Notes: generated by a model from the letters alone, not told the origin. DNA of 64,000 bases from Colwellia hornerae (GCF_007954355.1 NZ_VOLR01000003.1:1-64000), one strand, 5' to 3'; positions 36,981-46,728 are shown, counted from the first letter of the stretch. Translations and numbers: made by a program.

Positions 36981-37157
36981 ATGCAAACAAAGAAAAGAGA
37001 TCGTTTAGGCAGAGCACATTCTAATGGGTATAAAGCAGGCCTTACTGGAAAAACCAAAGAAAAATGTCCTTATCAAAATACTGATGCAAAATCAGAGTGG
37101 CTAGGGGGTTGGCGTGATGCGTTGACTGATAAAAATTTAGGACTATTCAAGTTATAA
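36981..37157 (+). CDS. rmf: Ribosome modulation factor RMF
   Basis: A gene of 58 codons with a strong GGAGAG ribosome site. The protein carries KKRDRLGRAHSNGYKAG, KEKCPYQ and SEWLGGWRDA, which match the basic RMF signature closely. It binds the 30S subunit near the anti-Shine-Dalgarno region and drives 100S dimer formation in stationary phase, shutting down translation. A terminator follows. Relevance to cold or slow growth is an inference from E. coli work, where ppGpp controls it. Confidence 0.95.
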   Translation: MQTKKRDRLGRAHSNGYKAGLTGKTKEKCPYQNTDAKSEWLGGWRDALTDKNLGLFKL

Positions 37158-37180
37158 GTCAAAAGTAGGCACAATAGAAA

Positions 37181-37222
37181 GGAGCCCTTTAATGTTGTTC
37201 ACTAAGGGCAGTCTCTTTTTTA
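37181..37222 (+). terminator. Rho-independent terminator after rmf
   Basis: A GCCCTT / AAGGGC stem with a 14-nt loop and a T run, 24 bp past the rmf stop. Confidence 0.8.
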
Positions 37223-37236
37223 ATTCACCTTATTGC

Positions 37237-37920
37237 CTATTCAGGAAGCTGCCAGTTTATTGGGGACATTTTTTTTGAGAGTAACCAGTGATTGGCTTTT
37301 GAGAAGTGCTGACAGCCAAAAAAACCGCGATAGGCCGATAAGGGTGAAGGATGTGGACCATTTAATACCAAATGCTTTTCAATATTAATATTTTTACCTT
37401 TTTTTTGTGCATGCGCTCCCCAAAGTAAGAACACACAACCGCTACTTTCCTGATTAATGTGCTTTATCACCGCATCAGTAAATTTTTCCCAACCTAACTT
37501 AGCATGAGAGTGTGCTTGTGCTTGTTTTACCGTTAATACCGTGTTCAGTAACAGCACCCCTTGCTCTGCCCAAGGCGTTAAACAGCCGTGGTTTGGCTTA
37601 TTAAAATCATCGAATTCATTAACAAGCTCTTTATAAATATTTACTAAAGAAGGTGGGACTTTGATACCTGATTGTACAGAAAAAGCCAGCCCATGGGCTT
37701 GGTCTTCACCGTGATAAGGGTCTTGCCCTAAAATTACCACTTTAGTGTCTTTAATATCTTGATAACAAAAAGCATTAAAAATATCGTTTTGCGCCGGAAA
37801 GATAACCTCGCCTTTTGCTCGTTGTTGAGCAAGTGCTTGACTTAGTTCGATGAAATATGGCTTGGCTTGTTCTTCATTAATAAGTTGTTGCCATTGTGGC
37901 TTAATATTTTGATTTATCAT
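37237..37920 (-). CDS. ung: Uracil-DNA glycosylase
   Basis: The protein has 227 residues of family 1. The water-activating motif is [18 protein letters not shown] at about 65-82. The Leu-intercalation motif is [13 protein letters not shown], with the catalytic His. It removes uracil arising from cytosine deamination or dUTP incorporation, the first step in base excision repair. It is separate from the thr operon, which ends 66 bp upstream, and a hairpin lies between. Confidence 0.98.
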   Translation of the reverse strand: MINQNIKPQWQQLINEEQAKPYFIELSQALAQQRAKGEVIFPAQNDIFNAFCYQDIKDTKVVILGQDPYHGEDQAHGLAFSVQSGIKVPPSLVNIYKELVNEFDDFNKPNHGCLTPWAEQGVLLLNTVLTVKQAQAHSHAKLGWEKFTDAVIKHINQESSGCVFLLWGAHAQKKGKNINIEKHLVLNGPHPSPLSAYRGFFGCQHFSKANHWLLSKKMSPINWQLPE

Positions 37921-37930
37921 GAGGTATAAA

Positions 37931-37960
37931 AATGGCCGTTAATCTAAATTAACGACCATT
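37931..37960 (-). terminator. Terminator of the thrABC operon
   Basis: TGGCCGTTAAT / ATTAACGACCA form an 11-pair stem with one mismatch and a 4-nt loop. On the minus strand it is followed by TTTTTAT. It lies between thrC and ung. Confidence 0.75.
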
Positions 37961-37986
37961 ATAAACGTGTTTTTAACTGAACGAAA

Positions 37987-39282
37987 TTAGTGATCGTTTA
38001 ATAATAAATAATCACGCAAGTCGTTAAAGTTAGCGGCCATATCTTTTGATAAAATGGTTTCGCTAGCGCAGTCAGCAAGCTCTTTCGGTAAACCTATCGG
38101 TTGTCCTAAAATACTTTCAACCACCTCTTTGAATTTTGCTGGATGTGCGGTACCTAAAAACACACCAAATTCATCGTCATTGGCATTGTACTGTAACGCC
38201 TTATAGGCAACGGCTGCATGTGGTTCGCTGATGTATCCCAGTTTGGCTAGCTGTAAAACAGTCGACTGTGTTTGTTCTTCATCAATAGCAACCGAGCTAA
38301 TACAATCGCTAGGAACTATGCCAGACTTTAGCATGTGTTCAACGCGAGGCCAGTTGTTTGGATCGCTAACATCCATAGCATTTGAAATTGTTGCTACAGT
38401 AGCATTTGGCGTCCATTGACCTGTTTTAAGGTAACGAGGCACCGTATCGTTGGCATTGGTTGCCGCGATAAATCTTTTTATCGGTAAGCCGAGTGCTTTA
38501 GCAAATAAACCGGCGGTTAAGTTACCAAAGTTACCACTAGGAATCGAAACCACAACATCGTTTAATTCAGCTTTACACTTTTGACGAGATAATTGCGCAA
38601 AACCTTCAAAGTAGTAACATACCTGAGCTAATAAGCGGCTGATATTTATTGAGTTAGCTGAGTTTAAGCCTATGGTAGTGGCGAGTTCTCTATCATCAAA
38701 TGATTTTTTAACTAATGCCTGACAATCATCAAAACTGCCGTCAATAGCCAGTGTTTCAATATTGCCGCCTAAGGTTGTAAACATTTTTTCTTGTAGCAGG
38801 CTGATCTTCCCTTTCGGGTATAATATCACCACGCGAATATTTTCAATGTTATGAAAAGCATGAGCAACCGCCGCGCCTGTGTCACCTGAGGTTGCCGTTA
38901 ATATAGTGATCTTTTTATCTTTGCTAAAAACTTGCAAGCATTTAGCCATAAAACGCGCACCAAAATCTTTAAAGGCGAGTGTCGGACCATGAAAAAGCTC
39001 TAATATGGCTCTGTCTTTATTGATGGGTTGAATTTGTGCTGGAAAGTTAAAAGCACTGGTCACAATCTCAGTTAATTGCGCTTTGGTTAAATCACCTTCT
39101 ACAAAAGGGTAGAGGACTTGCACACTTCTTTCGACTAACGGCATGGCGAGTAATTCATCGATATTATCTAACACTGGGATTGTTTCAGGAAAAAAGAGCC
39201 CCTGATTTTTCCCTAGTCCTTGCTTAACCGCACCAGCAAAACTGACTTGTTCATCGTTTTCTTTTAAATTATAAAATTTCAC
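37987..39282 (-). CDS. thrC: Threonine synthase
   Basis: The 431-residue PLP enzyme has normal length. The PLP lysine is in HGPTLAFKDFGARFMA at about 108. A phosphate-binding loop appears as ATSGDTGAAVAHAF and as SGNFGNLTAGLFAK. It converts O-phosphohomoserine to threonine. It is the last gene of thrLABC, after thrB with a 39-bp gap, under control of the attenuator at 42796-42828. The MKFYNLKENDEQVSFAGAVKQGLGK start matches the gammaproteobacterial form. Confidence 0.98.
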   Translation of the reverse strand: MKFYNLKENDEQVSFAGAVKQGLGKNQGLFFPETIPVLDNIDELLAMPLVERSVQVLYPFVEGDLTKAQLTEIVTSAFNFPAQIQPINKDRAILELFHGPTLAFKDFGARFMAKCLQVFSKDKKITILTATSGDTGAAVAHAFHNIENIRVVILYPKGKISLLQEKMFTTLGGNIETLAIDGSFDDCQALVKKSFDDRELATTIGLNSANSINISRLLAQVCYYFEGFAQLSRQKCKAELNDVVVSIPSGNFGNLTAGLFAKALGLPIKRFIAATNANDTVPRYLKTGQWTPNATVATISNAMDVSDPNNWPRVEHMLKSGIVPSDCISSVAIDEEQTQSTVLQLAKLGYISEPHAAVAYKALQYNANDDEFGVFLGTAHPAKFKEVVESILGQPIGLPKELADCASETILSKDMAANFNDLRDYLLLNDH

Positions 39283-39321
39283 AACATATTCCTAATAAAT
39301 TCGGTATTTTTAATAAAGTGA

Positions 39322-40269
39322 TTAAGCGGGCAATCGCTCAGCGCCGGTTAAATCAACCTGACAGACATGAACAAAACCTGAGTCTGTTTGTAAATAATTT
39401 GTTTGCAACCAAAGCGCAGTATTTTGTGCTTTTTCAAGGGAATCACAGACACAAAATAAAGTAGGCCCTGAGCCTGAAATGCCTACGGCTAAATGGCCTT
39501 GAGCGCTTAAATAGTCTTTGGCTTCGATAAATTTGGGTAGTAAGTGCTGGCGATAAGGCTCTGCAAGCACATCTTTGAGCACTGAAAAGGCTTGTTGTTT
39601 ATCATTACGGTGACAAGCATCGACAAAAGTCGCTAAATTTTGACCAAAAGTAATGGCATCGGCACGACTGTATTGCTTGGGTAAAACATCTCGTGCAGCC
39701 TTCGTTGAGACATTAATACCAGGGTAAGCCATTACGTAATAGCAATTATCAAATTGCGGTAAACTCCGGCTAATAACGTGCTTGTCAGGCACCATTAATT
39801 GTAGACCACCTAAGTAACATGGTGCGACATTGTCGTAATGTAAACTGCCACTTATCTTTGCTTCCATTGCCCCCATCATAAATAACAGCGTTTTTTCATC
39901 AAAATATTGCTGATAAAATTCATTGAGCGCGACCAGTGCGGCGACCACAGAACAAGCGCTTGAACCTAAACCACTGCCAACTGGCATCTTTTTATCTAAT
40001 GTTAGTTGGACTTTTTTAACCGGTTGTTGCGCTTTTTCAAGTGCTAGGTTGTAAAGCTCTAAACAATGCCAAACAATATTGTCTGTCGCCTTACCCGGTA
40101 ATTTATTGGCAAATTCGCCAATAACAATCAGTTTATTTTCTGTGGCGGACTCGATAGCAACAACATCACCTAATAAAGTGCCATCAATGGGCTTAACCGC
40201 TAGGCCTAAAACATCAAAGCCGACGTTTAAGTTGCCAATTGATGCGGGAGCAAAAACAGATATAGTCAT
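39322..40269 (-). CDS. thrB: Homoserine kinase
   Basis: The protein has 315 residues of the GHMP kinase family. The ATP-binding motif is VGSGLGSSACSVVAAL. The C-terminal GISGSGPTLFCVC motif is also typical. It phosphorylates homoserine. I start at ATG 40269 because the thrA TAA stop shares its last base with it (TAATG), and [22 protein letters not shown] is the usual family start. A longer frame to 40287 would only overlap thrA. Confidence 0.96.
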   Translation of the reverse strand: MTISVFAPASIGNLNVGFDVLGLAVKPIDGTLLGDVVAIESATENKLIVIGEFANKLPGKATDNIVWHCLELYNLALEKAQQPVKKVQLTLDKKMPVGSGLGSSACSVVAALVALNEFYQQYFDEKTLLFMMGAMEAKISGSLHYDNVAPCYLGGLQLMVPDKHVISRSLPQFDNCYYVMAYPGINVSTKAARDVLPKQYSRADAITFGQNLATFVDACHRNDKQQAFSVLKDVLAEPYRQHLLPKFIEAKDYLSAQGHLAVGISGSGPTLFCVCDSLEKAQNTALWLQTNYLQTDSGFVHVCQVDLTGAERLPA

Positions 40270-42725
40270 TAGTGCTGCTGCTCCCATGCTAATGTTCTTA
40301 ATAAGTCACCAAATACACCCGCAGCAGTAACTGCTGCACCCGCGCCATAACCACGTAATACAAACGGTAATGGTTGGTAATAACGGCTATGTATTGCCAA
40401 GGCATTTTCGCCATCTTTCACACTATAAAGTGGATGATCACTGGCAACGGCTTCAATGGCTACTTTACATTTTCCATCAACAATATTGCCAATATAACGT
40501 AAAACTTTACCTTCGGCTTTTGCTACTTCTACGCGTTGAGAGAATTCATCATCTATTTTCGCTAAGTTCTGCATAAATTCATTAACATCGCCACTGGCAT
40601 CAAAGTTCGCAGGTAACACTGATTCTATAGAAATATCAGATAACTCAAGCGGTATTCCAGCTTCTCGCGCCATAATAAGCAGCTTACGCGCTACGTCCAT
40701 ACCGCTTAAATCGTCACGTGGATCAGGCTCGGTAAAGCCATTGTCTTTGGCGATAGCTGTGGCCTGAGAAACGGTCATACCTTCTTCTAGCTTACCAAAC
40801 ATATAAGAAAGTGAACCAGACAATATCCCTTCAAAACGGACTAATTCATCGCCCGCTTTTAGCAAACTTTGTAAGGTGTCAATTACCGGTAAGCCAGCAC
40901 CAACCGTCGTTTCATATAAGAAGCGACGATTAGATTTCTGTGCTGCACTGCGCAAGGCTTGATAATATTGCCAAGAGTCAGTATTGGCTTTTTTATTTGG
41001 CGTTACAATATTAAAACCTTCTTCAAGGTACTCTACATAGCTCATTGCTAAAGACTCACTAGACGTTGAGTCGACTAACACTGGATTGATCAGGTGATTC
41101 TCGCGGACAAAAGCCTTGATGTTTTCAACATTTACCGGAACAGAGTCACCTTTCATTTCTGCTTGCCAGTTATCTAAATCAATCCCTTCGGTATTAAAGA
41201 CCATGCCTTTACTGTTAGCAATGCCGTATACTTTTAAGGAAATATTTTGCTTTTTAAGTTTAGGTTGTTGACGCGCGATTTGCGCAAGAAGCTCGCTACC
41301 CACGACGCCACAACCAACAAGAAACACATCAATAGTCGGCTTGTGGGTGAAGAAATTCTGATGACTGACTTTCATTGCATCGGTACATTTACGTTTTTCT
41401 ACCACAACAGAAATACTACGCTCTGACGAATCTTGGGCAATGGCAATTACATTGACACGTGCTTGAGCTAATGAACTGAAAAATTTAGCGGCAACCCCTT
41501 GTTGATGGTGCATACCGTCACCAACCAGAGAAATAATCGACAATTCATGTTGTAATTTCAGTGGTTCAAGTAAACCATTCAGTAACTCTAGTTCGAATTC
41601 TTGCTGCAGACTTAGTTCGGCTAATTCAGCATCACTGGTGTGGATACAAAAACTGATACAGTATTCGCTCGAAGATTGACTAATTAAGACTAAAGAAATT
41701 TTTTCTTGGCTCATGGTGGCAAATACACGACTTGCCATGCCAACCATACCTTTCATGCCAGGTCCTGAGACATTGACCATGGTTAAATCATCGAGATTAG
41801 ATATTGCTTTAACTTTTTTAGTTTGATCATCTTCATTAGATATTAAGGTCCCTGGCGCAGCAGGATTACCGGTGTTTTTAATCAAACAAGGAATATGAAA
41901 CTGGGCAATGGGGCCAATCGTTTTAGGGTGCAGTACGCTAGCACCAAAATATGAAAGTTCCATCGCTTCTTGATATGACAAGTAATCGAGTAATTTTGCT
42001 TCCTTTATCAGGCGTGGATCTGCGTTAAAAACACCATCAACATCCGTCCATATTTCACAACATTCAGCTTGAGCACAAACGGCAAGAACGGCTGCAGAGT
42101 AATCAGAACCATTGCGGCCAAGGGTCGTTACTTGTCCTTGTTTGTTAACACCAATAAAACCAGGCATTAAGGCGACTTTATTGAGATTATGGTAATGGTT
42201 TTCGAAGTTTTCTTTTGATAGCACTAAATCAGCGACAGCATTGAGAGATGCATCATTAGTGATTAGAAATTTTTCTGGTTCAATAACCGACGTTGCAATA
42301 TCTTGTGCGTTTAATACTGATTCAAGCAAGGCAACACTTAAGCGCTCACCAATACTAATTATTATAGCGCGGATATGATCCGGGCAATAAGACAGCATAG
42401 TCGCACCTTGTAAATAACGTGAAAGCCTATGTTCCCAGTTTATAAGGGTTTGCTCTGCATGTAAGGGACTGAATTTTGGTAAGCTGGCACCCAGATCATC
42501 AATGATGGTAATAATGGCTTTTCTGAAATGTTCTAAATCGCTTTGTAGCTTTATTTCATCACTAATATTTTCTGCCATAGCGACTAAATGGTTGGTTACA
42601 CCTTGTGGGGCGGAAACAACAACGGCAACGGCAGAGTCGTTACTTTTGTCAGCTATAATTTTGGCAACTTGCACAAAACGTTCCGCTGATCCTAGAGATG
42701 AACCTCCAAACTTTAATACACGCAT
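40269..42725 (-). CDS. thrA: Bifunctional aspartokinase I/homoserine dehydrogenase I
   Basis: The protein has 818 residues. The aspartokinase part (about 1-290) begins [17 protein letters not shown]. An ACT-type regulatory region follows (about 310-455), with [16 protein letters not shown]. The homoserine dehydrogenase part (about 465-818) has the NAD(P) motif [17 protein letters not shown] and the catalytic-region [12 protein letters not shown]. It carries out the first and third steps of the threonine/methionine branch and should be inhibited by threonine. It is the first structural gene of thrLABC. Confidence 0.98.
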   Translation of the reverse strand: MRVLKFGGSSLGSAERFVQVAKIIADKSNDSAVAVVVSAPQGVTNHLVAMAENISDEIKLQSDLEHFRKAIITIIDDLGASLPKFSPLHAEQTLINWEHRLSRYLQGATMLSYCPDHIRAIIISIGERLSVALLESVLNAQDIATSVIEPEKFLITNDASLNAVADLVLSKENFENHYHNLNKVALMPGFIGVNKQGQVTTLGRNGSDYSAAVLAVCAQAECCEIWTDVDGVFNADPRLIKEAKLLDYLSYQEAMELSYFGASVLHPKTIGPIAQFHIPCLIKNTGNPAAPGTLISNEDDQTKKVKAISNLDDLTMVNVSGPGMKGMVGMASRVFATMSQEKISLVLISQSSSEYCISFCIHTSDAELAELSLQQEFELELLNGLLEPLKLQHELSIISLVGDGMHHQQGVAAKFFSSLAQARVNVIAIAQDSSERSISVVVEKRKCTDAMKVSHQNFFTHKPTIDVFLVGCGVVGSELLAQIARQQPKLKKQNISLKVYGIANSKGMVFNTEGIDLDNWQAEMKGDSVPVNVENIKAFVRENHLINPVLVDSTSSESLAMSYVEYLEEGFNIVTPNKKANTDSWQYYQALRSAAQKSNRRFLYETTVGAGLPVIDTLQSLLKAGDELVRFEGILSGSLSYMFGKLEEGMTVSQATAIAKDNGFTEPDPRDDLSGMDVARKLLIMAREAGIPLELSDISIESVLPANFDASGDVNEFMQNLAKIDDEFSQRVEVAKAEGKVLRYIGNIVDGKCKVAIEAVASDHPLYSVKDGENALAIHSRYYQPLPFVLRGYGAGAAVTAAGVFGDLLRTLAWEQQH

Positions 42726-42795
42726 TTTACTTCCTTTTTATTGTAAATTCTTTGCGAGCCAAAAAATTTACAATGATTAAAACCTTAAAACAAAA

Positions 42796-42828
42796 AAAAG
42801 CCCGGAACCTAAGGGGTCACGGGCTTTT
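42796..42828 (-). terminator. thr operon attenuator
   Basis: An AAAAGCCCG / CGGGCTTTT stem followed on the minus strand by T-rich sequence, between thrL and thrA. This is the attenuator hairpin: it forms when Thr and Ile tRNAs are charged and the ribosome does not stall in thrL. The inner CCT/AGG pairs may extend it. Confidence 0.92.
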
Positions 42829-42849
42829 ATTTATTGTGTTTTTTACACG

Positions 42850-42924
42850 TCAGCCGATGACAACCATCCCATTGAGGGTGGTAGTGATAATAATAATGGT
42901 AATACGACGGACAAATGTTTTCAT
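42850..42924 (-). CDS. thrL: thr operon leader peptide
   Basis: A 24-codon frame starting MKTFVRR and continuing through ITIIIITTTLNG to a TGA stop. It has four Thr and six Ile among residues 8-23, with ten of the eleven control-type residues consecutive. Ribosome stalling here when Thr or Ile is scarce should prevent the following attenuator hairpin and let thrABC be transcribed. This matches the E. coli thr leader in logic and sequence flavour. It is too short for usual ORF cut-offs. Confidence 0.93.
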   Translation of the reverse strand: MKTFVRRITIIIITTTLNGMVVIG

Positions 42925-43049
42925 GGTTATAAAATGCCTGAGCAGTGTTTTACTGTCAATAGTTTTTTATGAATAAAAAGTTATATTTTATTCATAAAAA
43001 AGCAGTAAGGTAGTTTAATTTGGATAATAAAACGCATATATTCAGTTTT

Positions 43050-43997
43050 TTAGGCTGCAGTAACATCTTTTGCAACGCAAACAATGTTTCTTCCAGAAGC
43101 CTTAGCGTCATATAAGGCAAGGTCTGTGTGGGATATTAAGTCTTCATAGCGGGTGTCAGCTTCGGTGATCACCGCAACGCCAACACTGGCGGTAACTTTT
43201 ATTTCAGTTTCTTGAAAGTTAATGATATTTTTACTAATCGCAACGCGGATCCGTTCGGCAACATCTAAAGCGCCGACCATATCAGTATTAGGCAGAATAA
43301 TCGCAAACTCTTCACCACCGTAGCGACCAAATAAATCACCTAAGCGTAGCAGTTTACTGATCACTTTAGCCGTTTCTATTAATACTATGTCGCCACCTAA
43401 ATGTCCGTAAGTATCATTAAGTAATTTGAAATGATCTAAATCGAACATAATAAGCGCTAAACCATGCTTATATCGGCGCGCGCGTGAAAATTCTTTTTCG
43501 AGACACTCTTCCCAATGCTTACGATTAAAGACTTGTGTTAAGCCATCAATACGATTGGCCTGTGCAAGCTCTTCGAGTGTTTTCTTTAGTTTGCTTTGGT
43601 AATGACAGACATCGGTAACATCTTCAATCAGAATACAAACGTGCTCGTTATTGTCTTTGATTTCAAGTGGTAGAAATGAACAGTTTTGTGCCATAAAGTG
43701 ACTGTCTGTGGTCATAGGACGAGTATGAGGTAATTCAAAAAGGTGATGCCTTTGTTCCCATGAACAAAAAGATTGGGTTTTTAGTTGAAAGACACTTTCA
43801 ATTTTTCTTTTGAACCATTTTTCTGGCAGCTCTGGGAATATTTCAAAAATATTTTGTCCAATAACATTTTCAGGCTTTTTGTTAGCATGAACTTCTAAAT
43901 ATCGATTCCATAGCACGATATTATATTGGCTATCTATGATGAGAATACCGGTATTTAATTTATTAGCAATATCTGTGCAAAAATCATCAGCGGGCAT
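43050..43997 (-). CDS. PAS-GGDEF diguanylate cyclase
   Basis: The protein has 315 residues. The PAS-like part is residues about 10-125, starting with KLNTGILIIDSQYNIVLWN. The GGDEF domain (about 150-310) carries GGEEF in GRYGGEEFAIILPN, an allowed active form. The RxxD inhibitory I site before it is not evident. It is expected to make cyclic di-GMP. It directly abuts the CheC-like gene (adjacent stop and ATG), which overlaps the response-regulator gene, so the three are one operon. The signal reaching the PAS domain is unknown. Confidence 0.9.
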   Translation of the reverse strand: MPADDFCTDIANKLNTGILIIDSQYNIVLWNRYLEVHANKKPENVIGQNIFEIFPELPEKWFKRKIESVFQLKTQSFCSWEQRHHLFELPHTRPMTTDSHFMAQNCSFLPLEIKDNNEHVCILIEDVTDVCHYQSKLKKTLEELAQANRIDGLTQVFNRKHWEECLEKEFSRARRYKHGLALIMFDLDHFKLLNDTYGHLGGDIVLIETAKVISKLLRLGDLFGRYGGEEFAIILPNTDMVGALDVAERIRVAISKNIINFQETEIKVTASVGVAVITEADTRYEDLISHTDLALYDAKASGRNIVCVAKDVTAA

Positions 43998-44606
43998 TTA
44001 GAACTCTTCCAAAATTCTATCAATTACTGTTTTTATATTGATAATTGCCGACTCAGGAATAAATAAAACCATATCGCAATTAAATGAGTAATCAGTAACT
44101 TGATAAGTTATTTTAACTTTTAAAGCTAAGTCCCAATTAAAAGATTGCTGAGCAAGATGATCCGATATCGCACTTTGTGAACCCGCTAACAAGCGTGGTG
44201 CACTATAAGACATTTGATTATCTATTTGTTTGGCAAAAACATTTAAAAAAGTGGTGGTTAAAATCGAACTTAAGTCGATAATCTGCTCTTCAACTGATAA
44301 TTCATCAGGCTCATAGCCAAGTAAATCGGCAAGACGATCAGAATCCTTAGGCTTGTACATAAGCAGTGCTTCACCACGAATGCCTTCATAACCGAAGAAA
44401 CCTTGGCTAACAACCGCAGCAGAGTTTTCGTTACTGTTTAACATATTAAGTAAGCTAATCGTGCTAACTTGCTCGATACTTGGTACTTTCAAATAAACAA
44501 AGGTGTTTAAGTATCTGGCAAGTTGATCACTTGCTTGACCCATAGCAACATTGATTATTTCTTGTAAACAATCTTGCTGATCTTCATTTAAATTGAGATC
44601 GCTCAT
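43998..44606 (-). CDS. CheC-like phosphatase
   Basis: The protein has 202 residues. Two repeated helical motifs typical of CheC/CheX are visible: LQEIINVAMGQASDQLARYL near the start and LSSILTTTFLNVFAKQID at about 107. Each has the E/D-x3-N-like pattern used to dephosphorylate CheY-type receivers, with the first clearer (E16, N19). I infer that it acts on the response regulator just upstream, with which it overlaps by 4 bp. No other chemotaxis genes lie here, so a role in cyclic di-GMP signalling is likely. Confidence 0.75.
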   Translation of the reverse strand: MSDLNLNEDQQDCLQEIINVAMGQASDQLARYLNTFVYLKVPSIEQVSTISLLNMLNSNENSAAVVSQGFFGYEGIRGEALLMYKPKDSDRLADLLGYEPDELSVEEQIIDLSSILTTTFLNVFAKQIDNQMSYSAPRLLAGSQSAISDHLAQQSFNWDLALKVKITYQVTDYSFNCDMVLFIPESAIINIKTVIDRILEEF

Positions 44607-44968
44607 AAAAACCCATGATTTCTTAAATTAGTGTTAAGGACTTCTAATTCAACCGGTTTGCGTAAAAAAGCTTTAGCGCCTAGTTCAAGTACTTTACTTT
44701 GCATTTCGGGTTGTATGTCGGCTGATATAACAAAAATTGCCGGTGTGATGTTTTCATCTTTTAGGGTTTGGAGAACACCTAAGCCGTCTAAAACAGGCAT
44801 GGTAAGATCAAGAAATAATATGTCAAATGCTTGACTGCGTAAAAGTTCAACGGCTTCTTGACCATTTGTTGCCAATTGTGCGTTAGCTGATAAGTGCTCT
44901 GGTAAGCTACGTAAAACTTGTTTACGGGCCATGTTAGAGTCATCACAAACAAGAACTGAAAAGCTCAT
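44603..44968 (-). CDS. Single-domain response regulator (CheY-like)
   Basis: The protein has 121 residues, a stand-alone receiver. Asp9 and Asp10 form the acidic pocket, Asp54 (FLDLTMP) is the phosphorylation site and a Lys-Pro near the end is FLRKPVELE. It has no output domain, so it must act through partners, probably the CheC-like protein that overlaps by 4 bp and the diguanylate cyclase that follows. The kinase is not in the window. It is the first gene of the operon. Confidence 0.92.
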   Translation of the reverse strand: MSFSVLVCDDSNMARKQVLRSLPEHLSANAQLATNGQEAVELLRSQAFDILFLDLTMPVLDGLGVLQTLKDENITPAIFVISADIQPEMQSKVLELGAKAFLRKPVELEVLNTNLRNHGFL

Positions 44969-45177
44969 GTAATGGGTAATCCTTTATTTTTTTTATTTTA
45001 AGGCGTTAATCTACCTTAAATAAGCGGTACTGTTAATTAATAAAGCATAAAAATGCTGATTTTTTACGCTTTTAATGAAGATATCTTTGATACCAGCTTA
45101 ATATAGCAACAAAGTATAAATAATATCGTAACAAACTGGTCATAACTTCTCCGCTATATTTTTCTTTTATAGGTTAA

Positions 45178-45273
45178 TTAGAAGGCAACTATTAGGTTAA
45201 TTAACATGAGAGACATTATTGCCGAAAGGGTATAAATCGCAATGCCTTTCCAGCTGTAGGTTTTGAGTTTCAT
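45178..45273 (-). CDS. Possible 31-aa single-pass membrane peptide
   Basis: A frame of 31 codons starting ATG at 45273 with a modest GAGA ribosome site 6 nt upstream. The translation begins MKLKTYSWKGIAIYTLSA and has a hydrophobic stretch long enough for one membrane helix, with a positive N-terminus. It lies in the 527-bp gap between the response-regulator operon and the YgjP gene. There is no homologue I recognise. The rest of this gap shows nothing clear. Confidence 0.4.
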   Translation of the reverse strand: MKLKTYSWKGIAIYTLSAIMSLMLINLIVAF

Positions 45274-45496
45274 GGTTTATCTCTTCATCTATTGATTATA
45301 ACAAAGGTTAATAAATTGTCATATCTGGTGAATTTAAAATAGTACTCTAAAACTAAGCGATATTCGTGCCAAAAATATAATGTAAGCCGAGGAAATTGTT
45401 GTAAATTTTATTGGACTAATGCTGAAGTGATTTTATCTTCTTTATAAGACGATTTATCTGTTAGCTCATTTATTGTCTACGAGGATATTATAATGG

Positions 45497-46210
45497 TTAA
45501 ATAGTCGGCCATTGTAATTGGTTTTGATGGGATTTTAACCAGGTTTTGGCTAACCCGTAGTTAGGGTAATTCAGAGCAACTAACTGCCAAAACTTCGTCG
45601 AATGATTCATGTGCCGAAGATGACAAAGCTCGTGAACGATGACGTAATCGATAATCCATTTTGGCGTCATCGCTAATAAAGAACTGAAACTAAGTTCACT
45701 TCTACTATTACAGCTGCCCCATCTAGATTTATATAATCTTACTTTAAACGATTTGGGTAAAACACCAATTTTTTCGGCAAAATGAGATAATTTTTCATCA
45801 ATATAAGCATGAGTTTGCTGTTTTAACCAAGCTTCAAGTTGTTGCTTTACATATTTGTCTTGGCTTTTTACATTATCAGCTATTTTTATTTTTAATTTAC
45901 TAGCGAGAGTCGCTATGATGATATCTTGCTGAAGCGTTATTTCTGGAAATAGACCATAATGAATATCAAGTGTTTTAAGTTCGCCATTAATAAGCAATTG
46001 ACTATCTTTTTGATAATAATTATTTTGAGTGGCAGGTTGTGCGTGTTGCTCAGCAATTTTTCTTTGTAACCAAAGACTTTTTGAGTTAACAATGTTCGCT
46101 ATATCATCTTCAGAAACATATTTTGGCGCACGGATAATAATTTTTCCGTGCTTAACTTGTAAGCCAACCGTTTTTCTTTTGGCACTACGAATAAGTTGAT
46201 ATGACAGCAT
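45497..46210 (-). CDS. YgjP-like zinc metallopeptidase (DUF45/M48-type)
   Basis: The protein has 237 residues. The zinc site HELCHLRHMNHS (about 182-193) has HExxH and the third ligand region. The preceding GSCNSRSELSFSS pattern is characteristic of the YgjP/DUF45 family. No signal peptide is seen, so it is cytoplasmic. The substrate is unknown. It follows yebG on the same strand after 55 bp. Confidence 0.88.
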   Translation of the reverse strand: MLSYQLIRSAKRKTVGLQVKHGKIIIRAPKYVSEDDIANIVNSKSLWLQRKIAEQHAQPATQNNYYQKDSQLLINGELKTLDIHYGLFPEITLQQDIIIATLASKLKIKIADNVKSQDKYVKQQLEAWLKQQTHAYIDEKLSHFAEKIGVLPKSFKVRLYKSRWGSCNSRSELSFSSLLAMTPKWIIDYVIVHELCHLRHMNHSTKFWQLVALNYPNYGLAKTWLKSHQNQLQWPTI

Positions 46211-46265
46211 AACTAAATATTATCTCGTGTTTAGTAAAGATAAATTCAAACCGGTACGCCGCACT

Positions 46266-46631
46266 TTATTTGTTTGCGCTCGCTTTAGCTTTGCGCGGTG
46301 CTTTTACTTTTGCTGTCGCTTCAATTTCTGCTGACGAGTCAGTGCTATTTGCTGCTTCAACCGGCGCGGTAACGTTCTTTTTAACCGCAGTTTCTGGCTT
46401 AGCTTTCTTAGCTTGCAGAGCAACAAGGACATCTTCACGATTTTTAGCTAGGTAAATACAGAGTTCTTCACGCACTTTTTCATCAATATTAAAGCTACTG
46501 GCTTCAAACATTTCGGCTAAGCTGTCAGCCATATCAAGCATTTTGTCATACTCGTCTGCTGCTTTTTTATCCATGAATGTTTCTACCTCCACACCTTGTC
46601 TAATGACGACAAATCGACTTTCAACTGCCAT
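46266..46631 (-). CDS. yebG: YebG family SOS-induced protein
   Basis: The protein has 121 residues. The N-terminal about 70 residues match YebG: MAVESRFVVIRQGVEVETF and KKAADEYDKMLDMADSL. The C-terminal part is a low-complexity, Ala/Lys-rich tail not found in the E. coli protein. The function is unknown, but the gene is induced by DNA damage in E. coli. A perfect LexA-type box lies 82 bp upstream at 46713-46728, supporting SOS control. Confidence 0.92.
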   Translation of the reverse strand: MAVESRFVVIRQGVEVETFMDKKAADEYDKMLDMADSLAEMFEASSFNIDEKVREELCIYLAKNREDVLVALQAKKAKPETAVKKNVTAPVEAANSTDSSAEIEATAKVKAPRKAKASANK

Positions 46632-46712
46632 TTTTTTTCCCTTATAGGATCAATATTATGCTTGATGGTTTTATCATATATGATTTAAAACCGCTTATAC
46701 AATCAAAATTAA

Positions 46713-46728
46713 CTGTATAAAACAACAG
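46713..46728 (-). promoter_or_regulatory. LexA box upstream of yebG
   Basis: CTGT-N8-ACAG with an AT-rich centre, matching the SOS box consensus. It lies 82 bp before the yebG start. Confidence 0.8.

Noticed and set aside
42698-42976. Plus-strand frame over the thr leader
   Set aside because: The thrL peptide and attenuator on the minus strand explain this stretch fully.
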